Shown in pieces: positions 35,263 through 44,450 of a DNA stretch of 64,000 bases; within the stretch, counting starts at the first letter, position 1, and each line of letters begins with the position of its first letter. The position numbers were made by a program, and so were the translations under genes. Origin of the DNA: Pseudomonas putida (lineage in GTDB: Bacteria > Pseudomonadota > Gammaproteobacteria > Pseudomonadales > Pseudomonadaceae); contig CP047152.1 in the NCBI GenBank assembly GCA_041879295.1, positions 4,965,501 to 5,029,500 of the forward strand. Reading direction: 5' to 3'. Below the pieces are notes generated by a model, which was not told the origin of the DNA, made no database searches, and saw only the letters and a list, made by a program, of their open reading frames with translations.

Positions 35263-38094
35263 TTAAATCATCCAACCGGCGCTAGACCACTGCAGATTTT
35301 CTGGGCTCAAGTAGAGGTTGCTGACGCTGGCGAGCCGTTGATTGACGACGCTCTCCGCACATGCAAACAGCGCCTTGCACTGCTCAGGTGTTGGTTTCAG
35401 GTCGGCAGATTGTGCCGGTTGTAGCAGCCACTGGCCAGTAGCTGGGATATTCAGTTGAGCCCGCTGCTCGCTGACCTGAACAATCACAAACTCCTGACGC
35501 ATACGCTTGCCCTGCAATCCCTGCCAGCGCAGCATGGCTCCAAACAGCGCTCCTTCGCCTAACTCATTCCCCTGCACCACCGCGGCCAAGCCACCAAAGT
35601 CGTAATCACGAGCCTTGCTGAGCAGGTACTGCATGAACTGCAAATTAAGATCAAGCATATGGGTATCCGGCCGATAGGCCGCCACCTCGCGATCCAATGT
35701 GCAATCCATACGCGGCGATGCCTTGGGCGACATACCTAGCTCGCGCATCACAACCTCTGGCAAGCGGATACGCAACAGTTTGCTCCTGTGGGTGCGCTCG
35801 GCCACTTCGATACCTAGCTGATCGCACATTCCCAGTACGAAGCTGAGCAGGTGCTCTTGGGTAATTTCCAACTCATCACGCAGCTCATTTGCATCTCCAC
35901 TGGCCGCGTACTCGAACAGCTCACGCTGCTTGGCGGTTGCCGTTTGCGCTTGACGCAGGGCTTCGTCGATCCGTTCGCGGGTACGCTCGATGCCCTGTAG
36001 GGTGGCAGCTTGCAGAATGTCCTCGACATCGATGAGCTCGGCCAGTTCACCGAGGATCTCGTCTTTCAGTCCGTCGTTGTATTCATCTTTCTGTACCGCC
36101 GCCATATCGTGAACCACAGAGTCGATGCGATCGTACAGCAGGTCGATAATCTGCTGATCCATGGTGTCGGGCTGGTGGATGTTAAACACCACGACCTTTT
36201 TCTTCTGGCCGTAGCGATAGAGGCGCCCAATCCGCTGTACTAGGCGCATGGGGTTCCAGGGCAGATCGTAGTTGACCATGATGTGGCACTGGCGCTGCAG
36301 GTTGATACCTTCGCCACCGGCCTCGGTAGAGATCAGGAACTGACCTTGATCCTCGAAGCGGGCAATGGCATCGCGGCGCTCGGCATGCCCCATCGAACCA
36401 TTGATCAGTTCGACTTTGTTTGCACCGAAATAACACCGCAACGTCTCGCAAAGGTAGTTTTGCGTCGTGCGGTACTCGGTGAAGATCAGCACTTTCTCTC
36501 CAGAATTGGCCGCAAGAATCTTACGGATGACCTCATCGATGAAGAGCTGAAGTTTGCGATCGTTTCGCTTGAGCTGCTCAGCCTCCTCGATCAGCTCGCT
36601 CAGCAGCACGATTTCCCCGGCGAAAAACTCCTTGGCATCTGTCGCAAGCTGCTCTTCCCATTCGCCGAAGTAACGCTCATCGACAGGCTCATCCGCTCCC
36701 TGCTCACCGTTGAGCTTCTTTTCCAGGCGCATTAGGCGGTTGCGCAGCGCGTTGAGGATCGCCGCAGAGCTGGATGCAGCCAGCTTGCGATAGACCGTCA
36801 TCACGAAGCCGATGGCATTACCCGTGCGGCCCATCTCCACACCAGCCGCGTACCCCTGGCGCAGGTAGGCCTGCAGGGTCTTGTCAAAGGCCTTCGACTC
36901 CTCGCTGGCAAGCACTTTCATGGCGCGCGTGAGCTTGCCCTGGAAGATGAAGTTGCCATTAGCATCGGTCACATCCGCCTTGTGGTTGCGGTAGACCATG
37001 TCATGAAGGATTTCCGGCTTCAGATTGAGTAGCATCAGCTCTCGGCGACGCTCTGGACGCAAAAGCTCGAGCAAGGCGATGAACTTGTCCTGCATGCCTT
37101 GGTGAGGCGTAGCACTAAGCAGCAGCATGTGCTTGGCCTTACTACGCAGGTTGGCCGCCAACGTGTAGCGCTCTGAGCTATCCAGCTTCTGCCCGTACTG
37201 GCGGCGACTGAGACGATGCCCCTCATCAAAGATGACCAGATCCCAGGGTTCAGCTTGCAGCAGGCTGGCCAAGTGCCCCTCCTGTTTCAAGCGGTCCATG
37301 GAGCCGATTACTCGGTCATGCATCTTCCAGTGGCGAGGCTCATTGATGAAGAAATCCTCTCCATAGATCTCAAAGTCATCCAGCTTGAATTTGTGATGGA
37401 GCTCTTCCTGCCACTGCTTGGTCAGCCCGGCCGGGGTTATCAGCAAAACTCGCTGAATCAGCCCGCGTTGAGTCAAGGCGTGCAGCAACATGCCGGTTTC
37501 GATGGTTTTACCGAGTCCCACATCATCGGCGATCAGCCAGTTGAAGTTGCCCGAAGCCAGGATGTGGTGAACCAGGTGGATTTGGTGTGGGAGCGGGTCT
37601 ATATCCAGGTGCGAAAGCGCTCCAGTGTTCTCGTTCCAGGTCTCGATGGCATGTGCAAGCATTCGTAAGCGCATGCGCTCGGCATCTCGCTCCTTGCCCG
37701 TATCTGCCGTAACAAAGCGGTGCTTGGGCCCCTTGACCTGGCGTAGATGCTGGTAGGGCAACCAGTGTCGCTCGCCACTATCTGGAAAGTCGACCAGTAC
37801 TTGCTGGAAGCCCGCCAGGGTGCGTTGCTGCATAATGCTGCCAATGCCCAACGAGCGCATACCTGTGCCAGGTGTCGCATCCTGTACATCCATACCGTTC
37901 TGGAAGCCAGAGCTAACCAGACTGGCGTCAACCATTCCTTGGGAGCGCTCTGGCATGAACCAGTTCACCTGTAACTGAGTGCCGTTATCTCCGTGGATAG
38001 CCATCTTTACCATGCCGCGACGGTGCTTTTCGCCGCTGGGCAGGGGTTGGCTAACCCAGCACCCAGCAACGTGAATTAGGCTTTGATCAGGCAT
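35263..38094 (-). CDS. SNF2-family (RapA/DrmD-like) helicase-like ATPase
   Basis: 943 residues. All SF2/SNF2 landmarks are present: ADDVGLGKTIETGML (motif I, ~188), IFDEGHRLSR (motif II), LLSATPHQG (motif III), ISTEAGGEGINLQ (V) and RIGRLYRYGQ (VI, ~620). The N-terminal ~100 residues may form a SH3-like/KOW module; the C-terminal 300 are helical. Similar double-stranded-DNA translocases occur in DISARM (DrmD) and related systems, but the other DISARM genes are missing. The start overlaps the preceding gene's end by 8 nt. Probably moves on DNA to couple site sensing to the R-M proteins (inference). Confidence 0.88.
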   Translation of the reverse strand: MPDQSLIHVAGCWVSQPLPSGEKHRRGMVKMAIHGDNGTQLQVNWFMPERSQGMVDASLVSSGFQNGMDVQDATPGTGMRSLGIGSIMQQRTLAGFQQVLVDFPDSGERHWLPYQHLRQVKGPKHRFVTADTGKERDAERMRLRMLAHAIETWNENTGALSHLDIDPLPHQIHLVHHILASGNFNWLIADDVGLGKTIETGMLLHALTQRGLIQRVLLITPAGLTKQWQEELHHKFKLDDFEIYGEDFFINEPRHWKMHDRVIGSMDRLKQEGHLASLLQAEPWDLVIFDEGHRLSRRQYGQKLDSSERYTLAANLRSKAKHMLLLSATPHQGMQDKFIALLELLRPERRRELMLLNLKPEILHDMVYRNHKADVTDANGNFIFQGKLTRAMKVLASEESKAFDKTLQAYLRQGYAAGVEMGRTGNAIGFVMTVYRKLAASSSAAILNALRNRLMRLEKKLNGEQGADEPVDERYFGEWEEQLATDAKEFFAGEIVLLSELIEEAEQLKRNDRKLQLFIDEVIRKILAANSGEKVLIFTEYRTTQNYLCETLRCYFGANKVELINGSMGHAERRDAIARFEDQGQFLISTEAGGEGINLQRQCHIMVNYDLPWNPMRLVQRIGRLYRYGQKKKVVVFNIHQPDTMDQQIIDLLYDRIDSVVHDMAAVQKDEYNDGLKDEILGELAELIDVEDILQAATLQGIERTRERIDEALRQAQTATAKQRELFEYAASGDANELRDELEITQEHLLSFVLGMCDQLGIEVAERTHRSKLLRIRLPEVVMRELGMSPKASPRMDCTLDREVAAYRPDTHMLDLNLQFMQYLLSKARDYDFGGLAAVVQGNELGEGALFGAMLRWQGLQGKRMRQEFVIVQVSEQRAQLNIPATGQWLLQPAQSADLKPTPEQCKALFACAESVVNQRLASVSNLYLSPENLQWSSAGWMI

Positions 38095-40090
38095 CGTTCA
38101 AGATTTCCTTGTTCGTTTGCGAGGCCATTGCATACGCCTCTACAGGCAGGGGTTTGTCACTCACATAGCTGCCTGGCTCCTGAGGGTGCTTGGTTTGAAA
38201 CACACCAAAAGCACGTAGTTTGGCTGTACGCTCAATACCCAATGGATCTCCCATGCCAAGGTCGCTGTACTCCTCGACAGGTAGCTCATGAGGGCTGCAG
38301 AAATTAAATGGCTGATTGGCGGGTAAACAGCCCTGTAGGTTGGAAACCCGAAACCAGAGAAAGCGGTTGAACGAACGAAATGCTCGGCGAAGGCTAGGCC
38401 TGCCGTACCAATCCTCGAACAACGATTCGATGAACTGCTCGAGCTCTTCTATTTGCGGCAACGATTCAAAGGACCTAACCAGCAGCAAGGCTGTCGGCCA
38501 TGACATCACATACTGCGACAGGTTGCTTGAGCCGCTCCTGTCGTACGCAATCCAATAGTAGTCGTTCTCAGTCCAGAGCACCTTCACATGAGCAGCCAAG
38601 ATCAGCTCCTCAGGGGTCATCCCTTTGTCAATTTCGCGCTCCAGCGCCAGCCGCGTGGCACCCCAGCCGCTCATCACAAAAATCTGCTGAACCAAGGGCA
38701 GCATCGCCAATGACCAGCCTGCTCTGCTGATCAGCTCTATGGCTTTCTGCAGAGCTCGATCTTCACGGCTAACCCTCTCATCAGGCAACTCTGCATCAGA
38801 ACATGAGCTTTCTAAGCTGTCATAAATGTCATCCGGGTCGAAGGCATATGCAGCATATTCGTCATCGATATCTCGATCATCAATGACAAACTCATCAATC
38901 ACATCAAAATTGAGCTCATCCTGCTCGACCAGGATCTCATCATTATCAAAGAAGTCATTCTCAGGTTCATAGCTATCCTGCAGATCAACTTGAGCCTCCC
39001 CGAAGAGGGGCTCGGATTCATTTCGAGCGCCCAGTTCTATGCCACCAACCAACTCTTGAATATCGCTGTCGCTGTAGTAACTCTCTGAACCAGCAGGTCT
39101 CGGCTTATCGAGCGGTGCTTTCTCAGGTGTCAGAGGCTGTCCAAAAGCTGCATCGCAGAGGTCGTCGACCGCCGTTACGGATACCCGTATTGAGTGTGAC
39201 GGCTCTACTTTCGAGTGAGGTGCATGGCGCACCAAGATCTTGGTCCCATGCGGCGTTGACGCCACTTCAACCGACTTGCGTGCCCGAGACAATGACAGGG
39301 TTTTACACTGCTCGGTAGAAGTGGCACACGTATCCTCAGCAGCTACAGGCACAAAAACTGGCGAAATGACCGTTTCGTTGCCGTCGCTCGCCTCCAGACC
39401 ATGAGCGAGGCCTGCCAAATAAGACTCTTCGGGCTGCGACTTGACCGGTTCAGCGACTTCATCCTGCCAGATTGAGGAGGCGTCTAGTCCGGCAAAAACG
39501 CTGGCATCGGAGGTAATGTATTCCAGATCTGCCGCTGTAACTGCCTCGTCATCCATCTCTAAGGCGTGAACAACTGCTTGGGGCTGCTCAATGAAAGCGA
39601 TCTTCTGCCTTCTCGCCAGCAAAGCACGCTGCATCACAGCCGCAGCCTGCTGCGGACGACGCTGCAACATGTAGACTCGCCCTAAAAGATCTAGAAGTTC
39701 GGGATCTTCGTCCTCAGCAAGTGCCTCCTCCAGCAGCTCCTCTACAGCAACCAGTTTTCCCGAGCTCACCAGGACGTTGACTGATTGCAGCAGTGGTTCA
39801 CGGTTGCGGACTTTGCGAATAGGCGAACGAGCAGCCTTATGACGCTCTAACAGGAGAATCAGCTCAAGCTTCTTCATGATGCCTAGCAGATCCGGATGAT
39901 CCCGCAGGAAGTCGCTGACCACACTCTTGGCCTGGTCTAGTTGCCCATCACGTAGGATCTGGCCACACGAGCGCAACCAGTCGTCGGTTGCTCGCTCCGT
40001 CAACAGATCCCGAACTCGCTTTTCCAACTCTGTGCTGCCGCGTTCCGCCAGCAAATCCCACAGGCTGTGCAACAGGTCTTCCCAATCCAT
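38087..40090 (-). CDS. TPR-like protein, first gene of the Z1/SNF2/R-M operon
   Basis: 667 residues from ATG 40090, chosen because GGAGG lies five bases upstream; the TTG at 40102 lies before that site. Residues ~50-180 are tandem helical pairs of TPR type (LVAVEELLEEALAEDEDPEL, LGRVYMLQRRPQQAAAVMQR). A long, strongly acidic low-complexity linker spans ~330-440. The last 200 residues (DRALQKAIELISRAGWSLAM, WPTALLLVRSFESLPQIEEL) form a separate helical domain with many Trp and Phe. No catalytic motif is visible. Its place at the head of the operon, overlapping SNF2, suggests a scaffold or sensor subunit (inference). Confidence 0.75.
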   Translation of the reverse strand: MDWEDLLHSLWDLLAERGSTELEKRVRDLLTERATDDWLRSCGQILRDGQLDQAKSVVSDFLRDHPDLLGIMKKLELILLLERHKAARSPIRKVRNREPLLQSVNVLVSSGKLVAVEELLEEALAEDEDPELLDLLGRVYMLQRRPQQAAAVMQRALLARRQKIAFIEQPQAVVHALEMDDEAVTAADLEYITSDASVFAGLDASSIWQDEVAEPVKSQPEESYLAGLAHGLEASDGNETVISPVFVPVAAEDTCATSTEQCKTLSLSRARKSVEVASTPHGTKILVRHAPHSKVEPSHSIRVSVTAVDDLCDAAFGQPLTPEKAPLDKPRPAGSESYYSDSDIQELVGGIELGARNESEPLFGEAQVDLQDSYEPENDFFDNDEILVEQDELNFDVIDEFVIDDRDIDDEYAAYAFDPDDIYDSLESSCSDAELPDERVSREDRALQKAIELISRAGWSLAMLPLVQQIFVMSGWGATRLALEREIDKGMTPEELILAAHVKVLWTENDYYWIAYDRSGSSNLSQYVMSWPTALLLVRSFESLPQIEELEQFIESLFEDWYGRPSLRRAFRSFNRFLWFRVSNLQGCLPANQPFNFCSPHELPVEEYSDLGMGDPLGIERTAKLRAFGVFQTKHPQEPGSYVSDKPLPVEAYAMASQTNKEILNDA

Positions 40091-40190
40091 TCTTGCCTCC
40101 AAACGTCCCTCAACTCATGGCCAAGACATGGGTACACCGTACCTGACTGGTCAGACGTAGAACTCTGTTTTTGTCGCAGCCGGGTTACTT

Positions 40191-40245
40191 CTACCCTCGG
40201 CTGCATCCGAAGCCATGAGCGCCCTCTCGATAACGCTTAGTAGTA
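40191..40245 (-). pseudogene. C-terminal fragment of a Gp2/YagK-like gene
   Basis: The reading TKRYREGAHGFGCSRG then TAG matches, with one change, the last residues of the intact protein encoded at 52722-53399, and the DNA is also alike (GCATCCGAAGCCATGAGCGC in both). Nothing upstream continues the frame, so a second copy was deleted down to its tail. Confidence 0.65.
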
Positions 40246-40385
40246 GCATCCGACCACAACTGCACGACTGTGGAAAGTTACTCGGCAAGTTGGTGCCATT
40301 GATCATACACTTGATGCTGGAGAAGCCCGACACGCTCTGGGGTGATGCCTGCTATCCGGTTGTGCGGCCCTGAGTCGCCGAAGCA

Positions 40386-40517
40386 TTAACGCCCGTCAGC
40401 ATTTGCCTTGCGCCACGCTTCGTTCTCTCGCTCCATTTCCTTGTAATGCTGGTACAGTTCAAAACCCTTTTTGGCTATCACCACCAGGCCAACCGTCGCC
40501 AACAGGTTCTTCAGCAT
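40386..40517 (-). CDS. Membrane microprotein, copy 1 (43 aa)
   Basis: ATG at 40517, preceded by GAGGA with seven bases spacing, and a TAA at 40386-40388. Peptide MLKNLLATVGLVVIAKKGFE then LYQHYKEMERENEAWRKANA-DGR: a short hydrophobic N-terminal helix and a charged amphipathic helix. It is clearly homologous to the 40-residue protein at 44174-44296 (MxNLxxxxGxVVxxxKKGxE, then YxEM). Faces the AAA+ ATPase gene divergently across a palindromic operator. Function unknown; phage-shock- or toxin-like action would be guesswork. Confidence 0.7.
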   Translation of the reverse strand: MLKNLLATVGLVVIAKKGFELYQHYKEMERENEAWRKANADGR

Positions 40518-40562
40518 TGTTCATTCCTCTTCGATCAATGTTGTAGATGCCACACTAAGCGT

Positions 40563-40589
40563 CAGGCACGACAGCTTGTGTCGCGCCTG
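40563..40589. promoter_or_regulatory. Palindromic operator candidate A
   Basis: CAGGCACGACA / GCTTG / TGTCGCGCCTG: 11-bp arms with one mismatch around a 5-bp centre. It lies between the divergent starts of the 40386 microprotein and the 40665 AAA+ gene. A further half-site ACGACA is at 40603. Shares CGACA-N5-TGTCG with sites B and C. Confidence 0.65.
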
Positions 40590-40664
40590 GCCAAGCACCG
40601 ACACGACACATTTTGACCACCTATCCCTCCATCCTGGTACCTCCGAAGCATCAGGACGTCCACC

Positions 40665-42761
40665 ATGGGTACTCGATTCCCCCCCTTCGCCTTCGACGGC
40701 CGTCGCGCTGTCGACACTTGCGCACTCTCTCTGAAATGGAGTTTCCAGCTGCTGCTGGACCTGGGGGGGCATCGCACCTTCATTGGCCGACACGGGTTCA
40801 ATGATGACGATCTGGCCTATGAGCTGGCCCTGGAGAAATGGTTGGACGATGACCAATACAAACCCGCCCCTGCCTTGGCAGCTCTACGCAAGAGCGCTCG
40901 TACCTTCCAGGCCACTCATCCACAGGTAGACTACCCAGACAACCTGGCGGCCAATCTTGATGCGCTGGGAGTGCTGTTGGGCCTGTCCGAGGCGGAGCTT
41001 CAAGTGCTCGGCTTCTGCGTACTGATGCACTGCGACCCGACCCTCAGCGATGCCACGGACCAGTTGGGGATGCTGGGGTTCAAACGTGCAATGAAAGTGT
41101 TGTCCGTACTGCTCGGGCTGCCACTACCGACTGTGGAAACCTGCCTAGCCCACAACAGCCCACTGATGCGCACCGGCCTGCTGGAAATCAGCACCAGCCA
41201 CCGTGCGGCAATGGCGCTGAGCTCGATGTTGTCGGTGAGCAACCAAGACCTACCTGGCCTCCTGCGCTTCAGCAGAGGTACACCGTTGGAGCTGTTTTCC
41301 TACGCATTCCGTCTGAGCCCGCCTGGCACCTTGAACGCAGAGCACTACAGCCATGTCAGGCAGCCGTTGACCATCGCCGAACGCTACCTGAGCAAGGTCC
41401 TCGCCCAACCGCGCCCAGGTGTGAACATTCTACTTTACGGTCCACCCGGTACGGGCAAGACGCAACTAAGCCGGCTGCTTGCAAAAACCCTGGGCTGCGC
41501 GCTGTATGAGGTGGCCTGCACCGATAGCCTCGGCGATCCGGTATCGGCAAAGCAACGCCTGTGTTCCTTGCGCGCGGCCAATAGCGTGTTGCATGCGCAA
41601 CGCGCCTTGCTGGTACTGGATGAAATCGAAGATGTATTCCAGGCCGCCAGCGCCGAAACCGGCAAGCGCTCGCAGAAGGGCTGGATCAACCGCATGCTGG
41701 AAGAAAACACCCTGCCGTGCTTCTGGCTCAGCAACAGCATTGAAGCCATCGACGCTGCACATATACGCCGCTTCGACCTGGTCATCGAAATCCCGAATCC
41801 GCCCCTGGCACAGCGTCGGCAAATGCTTCGCGAATGTGGCGCAGGCAAGTTGGGCAATGCATTGGTGGAACACCTCAGTGCGCATGACCAGGTGACACCG
41901 GCCGTACTGGAGCGTGCGGTGCGCGTGGGACGCAGCGTAGCGCCGCGCGCCAGCAAGGTGCTGGACAACACCATCCGCTGCATCGTCGACGGCACCTTGA
42001 AAGCACAAGGCGTCGAGAAGCTGCAGTGCAATGAGCGTTTGCTGCCAGCATTCTATTCGCCCGCCTGGATCAACGCAGACCAGCCCCTCGACGGGCTGGT
42101 CGACGGCTTGCGCTCCCACGCCCAGGCACGCCTGTGCTTCTACGGGCCGCCGGGCACTGGCAAAACGGCGTTTGGCCACTGGCTGGCGCAAGAGCTGGGC
42201 AAAACCTTGATGGTTAAGCGCGTCTCCGACCTGGTATCGCCCTACGTGGGTACGACCGAGCAGAATTTGGCGCAGGCATTCGATCGTGCCCAGCAAGAAG
42301 ACGCGGTTCTTCTACTGGATGAGGTCGACAGCTTTCTGCAGGACCGGCGCAAGGCGCGGCAAAGCTGGGAGGTCACAGCGGTCAATGAAATGCTCACGCA
42401 AATGGAAAGCTATCGAGGACTGTTCATTGCCTCGACCAACCTGATGAGCGACCTGGATGAAGCCTCTTTGCGCCGCTTCGACCTCAAGGTGCATTTCGGC
42501 TACCTGAAAGCCGCCCAGGTGCAGGCACTGTTTTGCGCCCACCTCAAGGCACTGGCGCTCAAGGACCCGCAAAACGCTGCTGCAGCGCGCTTGCGTGGGG
42601 AAACCTGCCTAACTCCCGGCGACTTCGCAGCCGCCGCGAGACGCGGGCGGTTCAAACCCTTCGCCAACGCCAACGAGCTGGCCACCGCGTTGATTGCCGA
42701 ATGCCGCTTGAAGTCCGCGGGGCAACAGCGCCCCATCGGTTTCGGGCAGTGGACAAACTAA
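40665..42761 (+). CDS. Tandem AAA+ ATPase
   Basis: 698 residues. The first ~240 residues are helical with no known motif. Two AAA+ modules follow: GPPGTGKTQLSRLL (~258) with LLVLDEIEDVF and RRFDLVIEIPNPP; and GPPGTGKTAFGHWL (~493) with LLLDEVDSFLQDR and RRFDLKVHF. Both have intact Walker A, B and arginine-finger-like residues. The second most resembles Cdc48/FtsH-type AAA modules. It probably forms a ring that remodels or unfolds a partner protein. AGGA lies 8 nt before the ATG, just after operator A. A WYL regulator follows at 73 nt, co-oriented. Confidence 0.85.
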   Translation: MGTRFPPFAFDGRRAVDTCALSLKWSFQLLLDLGGHRTFIGRHGFNDDDLAYELALEKWLDDDQYKPAPALAALRKSARTFQATHPQVDYPDNLAANLDALGVLLGLSEAELQVLGFCVLMHCDPTLSDATDQLGMLGFKRAMKVLSVLLGLPLPTVETCLAHNSPLMRTGLLEISTSHRAAMALSSMLSVSNQDLPGLLRFSRGTPLELFSYAFRLSPPGTLNAEHYSHVRQPLTIAERYLSKVLAQPRPGVNILLYGPPGTGKTQLSRLLAKTLGCALYEVACTDSLGDPVSAKQRLCSLRAANSVLHAQRALLVLDEIEDVFQAASAETGKRSQKGWINRMLEENTLPCFWLSNSIEAIDAAHIRRFDLVIEIPNPPLAQRRQMLRECGAGKLGNALVEHLSAHDQVTPAVLERAVRVGRSVAPRASKVLDNTIRCIVDGTLKAQGVEKLQCNERLLPAFYSPAWINADQPLDGLVDGLRSHAQARLCFYGPPGTGKTAFGHWLAQELGKTLMVKRVSDLVSPYVGTTEQNLAQAFDRAQQEDAVLLLDEVDSFLQDRRKARQSWEVTAVNEMLTQMESYRGLFIASTNLMSDLDEASLRRFDLKVHFGYLKAAQVQALFCAHLKALALKDPQNAAAARLRGETCLTPGDFAAAARRGRFKPFANANELATALIAECRLKSAGQQRPIGFGQWTN

Positions 42762-42834
42762 AGCTTGCAGGTTTTTCTCCGTTAGGCAGACTAAGCGCTC
42801 TTGCTAGCCAAAGGCCAGCTTCGAAACTACAAGG

Positions 42835-43851
42835 ATGATTCTCTTGCCTTCAGCTAAGACCCACAGCGCGTTGAATCGGCAATGGGAGCTGCTGCGGCAG
42901 CTGCCGAAACGCGCTCCCGGCATCACCGTGAGTGAGCTGCTGGCCCGACTGACGACCGCAGGCTACTCTATCAGCCGCCGCAGCATCGAGCGCGACCTGC
43001 GTGACCTGTCGCTGGTATTTCCGTTGCAGTGCAACGACGGTGGAACGCCCTTCGGTTGGTATTGGAAGCCGGGCGTGAGCGTCGAGTTGCAGGGCATCAC
43101 CCTGACTGAAGCCGTCAGTCTGGCGCTGGTCGAAGATGCCGTGCGCCCGCTCCTTCCAGGCAGCATGTTGAGCGCGCTGGAACCACGCTTCGAGCATGCC
43201 CGGCAAAAGCTCAAAGGCCTCGAAGACGGCAACCCCGCCGCCCGCTGGCCCAACAAAGTGGCGAGCGTTCGACCAGACTTCAATCTTCGAGCACCGGAAA
43301 TTCAGGCAGAAATGTTGGAGGCACTGCAACACGCCCTGATCAGCGAGCAGCAAGTCCATTGTCAGTACTATTCGGCACACACCGACAAACTCAGTGAAAT
43401 GACTCTCAACCCCCTGGCCATTGTCCAGCGCGGGTTGATCACATATCTCATCGCCACCGCCGTACCCTATACCGATGTCCGTCAGTTCGCGGTGCATCGC
43501 TTTCGCGCGGTAACGGTACTCGAAACTCCGTGCCAAGGGCTGGAGACGTTCGAACTGCAAACCTACCTGGCCACTGACGCCTTACAGTTTGGAAAACCGG
43601 AGAAGATCCAACTCAAGGCCTGGGTGAGCGAACACCAGGCAAGGTTGATTCGAGAGACGCCGTTGAGCACGGACATGGTGCTAAATGAACTGTCTGATGG
43701 TTTTCAGGTACAGGCGACCGTCAACAATACCTGGCAACTGCACTGGTGGATTTTGTCTTTGGGTGATTCGTTGGTAGTCCAGGAACCGCCGGAGTTACGC
43801 CAGCAGATGGGAGACACATTCCGGCGGGCGGCTGCAGCGTATGCAAAATAG
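42835..43851 (+). CDS. WYL-domain transcriptional regulator (1)
   Basis: 338 residues. N-terminal HTH of the DeoR/HTH_11 kind (GITVSELLARLTTAGYSISRR, SIERDLRDLS), then the WYL domain (~150-240: HCQYYSAHTDKLSEMTLNPL, RGLITYLIATAVPY) and a C-terminal WCX-like extension (~250-330). The ATG 42835 is adjacent to its own AAGGA; a TTG at 42844 would be better spaced and is a real alternative. WYL regulators often control defence genes and sense nucleic-acid or nucleotide ligands. A likely controller of the surrounding cluster, together with the second WYL gene. Confidence 0.9.
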   Translation: MILLPSAKTHSALNRQWELLRQLPKRAPGITVSELLARLTTAGYSISRRSIERDLRDLSLVFPLQCNDGGTPFGWYWKPGVSVELQGITLTEAVSLALVEDAVRPLLPGSMLSALEPRFEHARQKLKGLEDGNPAARWPNKVASVRPDFNLRAPEIQAEMLEALQHALISEQQVHCQYYSAHTDKLSEMTLNPLAIVQRGLITYLIATAVPYTDVRQFAVHRFRAVTVLETPCQGLETFELQTYLATDALQFGKPEKIQLKAWVSEHQARLIRETPLSTDMVLNELSDGFQVQATVNNTWQLHWWILSLGDSLVVQEPPELRQQMGDTFRRAAAAYAK

Positions 43852-43911
43852 GAAGGCCAGGTGAGCTTGGTGTAATCCAACCAGAGGGAATCCAGCCTGG
43901 CGGATCAATGC

Positions 43912-44121
43912 TCATTGCCTAGGGCGGAACGGTCGTTCCAACTTGGCCTTGAGGATTTCTAGCTGGGTAGCCGGCCGGACATCTAATGCGGTGTGCCGGC
44001 ATGAGGGACAGTTGGAAAACCAGTCGACCCCCTCACGCAGCGCATCGCTGGGTGGCACCGTCGTTTTACACCAGTGGCATTGAGGGCAGGTGAATGTAAA
44101 GGGATGGGGTGGCCAAGGCAT
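43912..44121 (-). CDS. Small zinc-ribbon protein (69 aa)
   Basis: Cys pairs CPQC and CPSC ~25 residues apart (FTFTCPQCHWCKTTVPPSDA, DWFSNCPSCRH) suggest a zinc ribbon, with an extra Cys (WCK). The C-terminus is basic (AKLERPFRPRQ). Downstream of, and probably co-transcribed with, the 44174 microprotein gene. Function unknown. Confidence 0.7.
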   Translation of the reverse strand: MPWPPHPFTFTCPQCHWCKTTVPPSDALREGVDWFSNCPSCRHTALDVRPATQLEILKAKLERPFRPRQ

Positions 44122-44173
44122 AAAGATAACCTGTCAGTTGTAGAACATATGGCGTCGTCGACGCTGCACTGCG

Positions 44174-44296
44174 TCAGGGCGAATCACTGACGCGCTTGTC
44201 CAGCTCCTGTTTCATCTCATTGTATTCATGGGAGAACTCGTAGCCCTTTTTTACAACGACGACGACGACGCCAATAATTGAGAACAGATTTTTCAT
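44174..44296 (-). CDS. Membrane microprotein, copy 2 (40 aa)
   Basis: Starts at ATG 44296, with AAGGGAG nine bases upstream, rather than at the longer 44392 start. Peptide MKNLFSIIGVVVVVVKKGYE then FSHEYNEMKQELDKRVSDSP: a short hydrophobic segment, a KKGYE turn, and an acidic/basic helix. Homologous over its full length to the 43-residue protein at 40386-40517. Palindrome B lies ~90 bases upstream. Confidence 0.7.
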   Translation of the reverse strand: MKNLFSIIGVVVVVVKKGYEFSHEYNEMKQELDKRVSDSP

Positions 44297-44384
44297 GCTG
44301 CGCTCCCTTATGGTGGCCTGACTCAAGCGGTTCGGATCGATGTAAACCATACGTTCTGCTAATGAGGCGAGCATGAGGGAGTAG

Positions 44385-44403
44385 CGCGACAAGACGTGTC
44401 GTG
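44385..44403. promoter_or_regulatory. Palindromic operator candidate B
   Basis: CGCGACA / AGACG / TGTCGTG, arms matching at 6 of 7 positions, 5-bp centre. Located upstream of the microprotein 2 and zinc-ribbon genes and just after the end of the 44451 gene. Same core as sites A and C. Confidence 0.6.
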
Positions 44404-44450
44404 ATCGGATGATCCATCGACGTTTTGCTTACGACTGCACCCTTTTCGCA

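Noticed and set aside
26901..40090. Calling the operon DISARM, BREX, Mza or MADS
   Set aside because: No DUF1998 or PLD gene (DISARM), no PglZ/BrxL (BREX), no MutL/AIPR (Mza) and no kinase (MADS) are present. Only single shared families exist.
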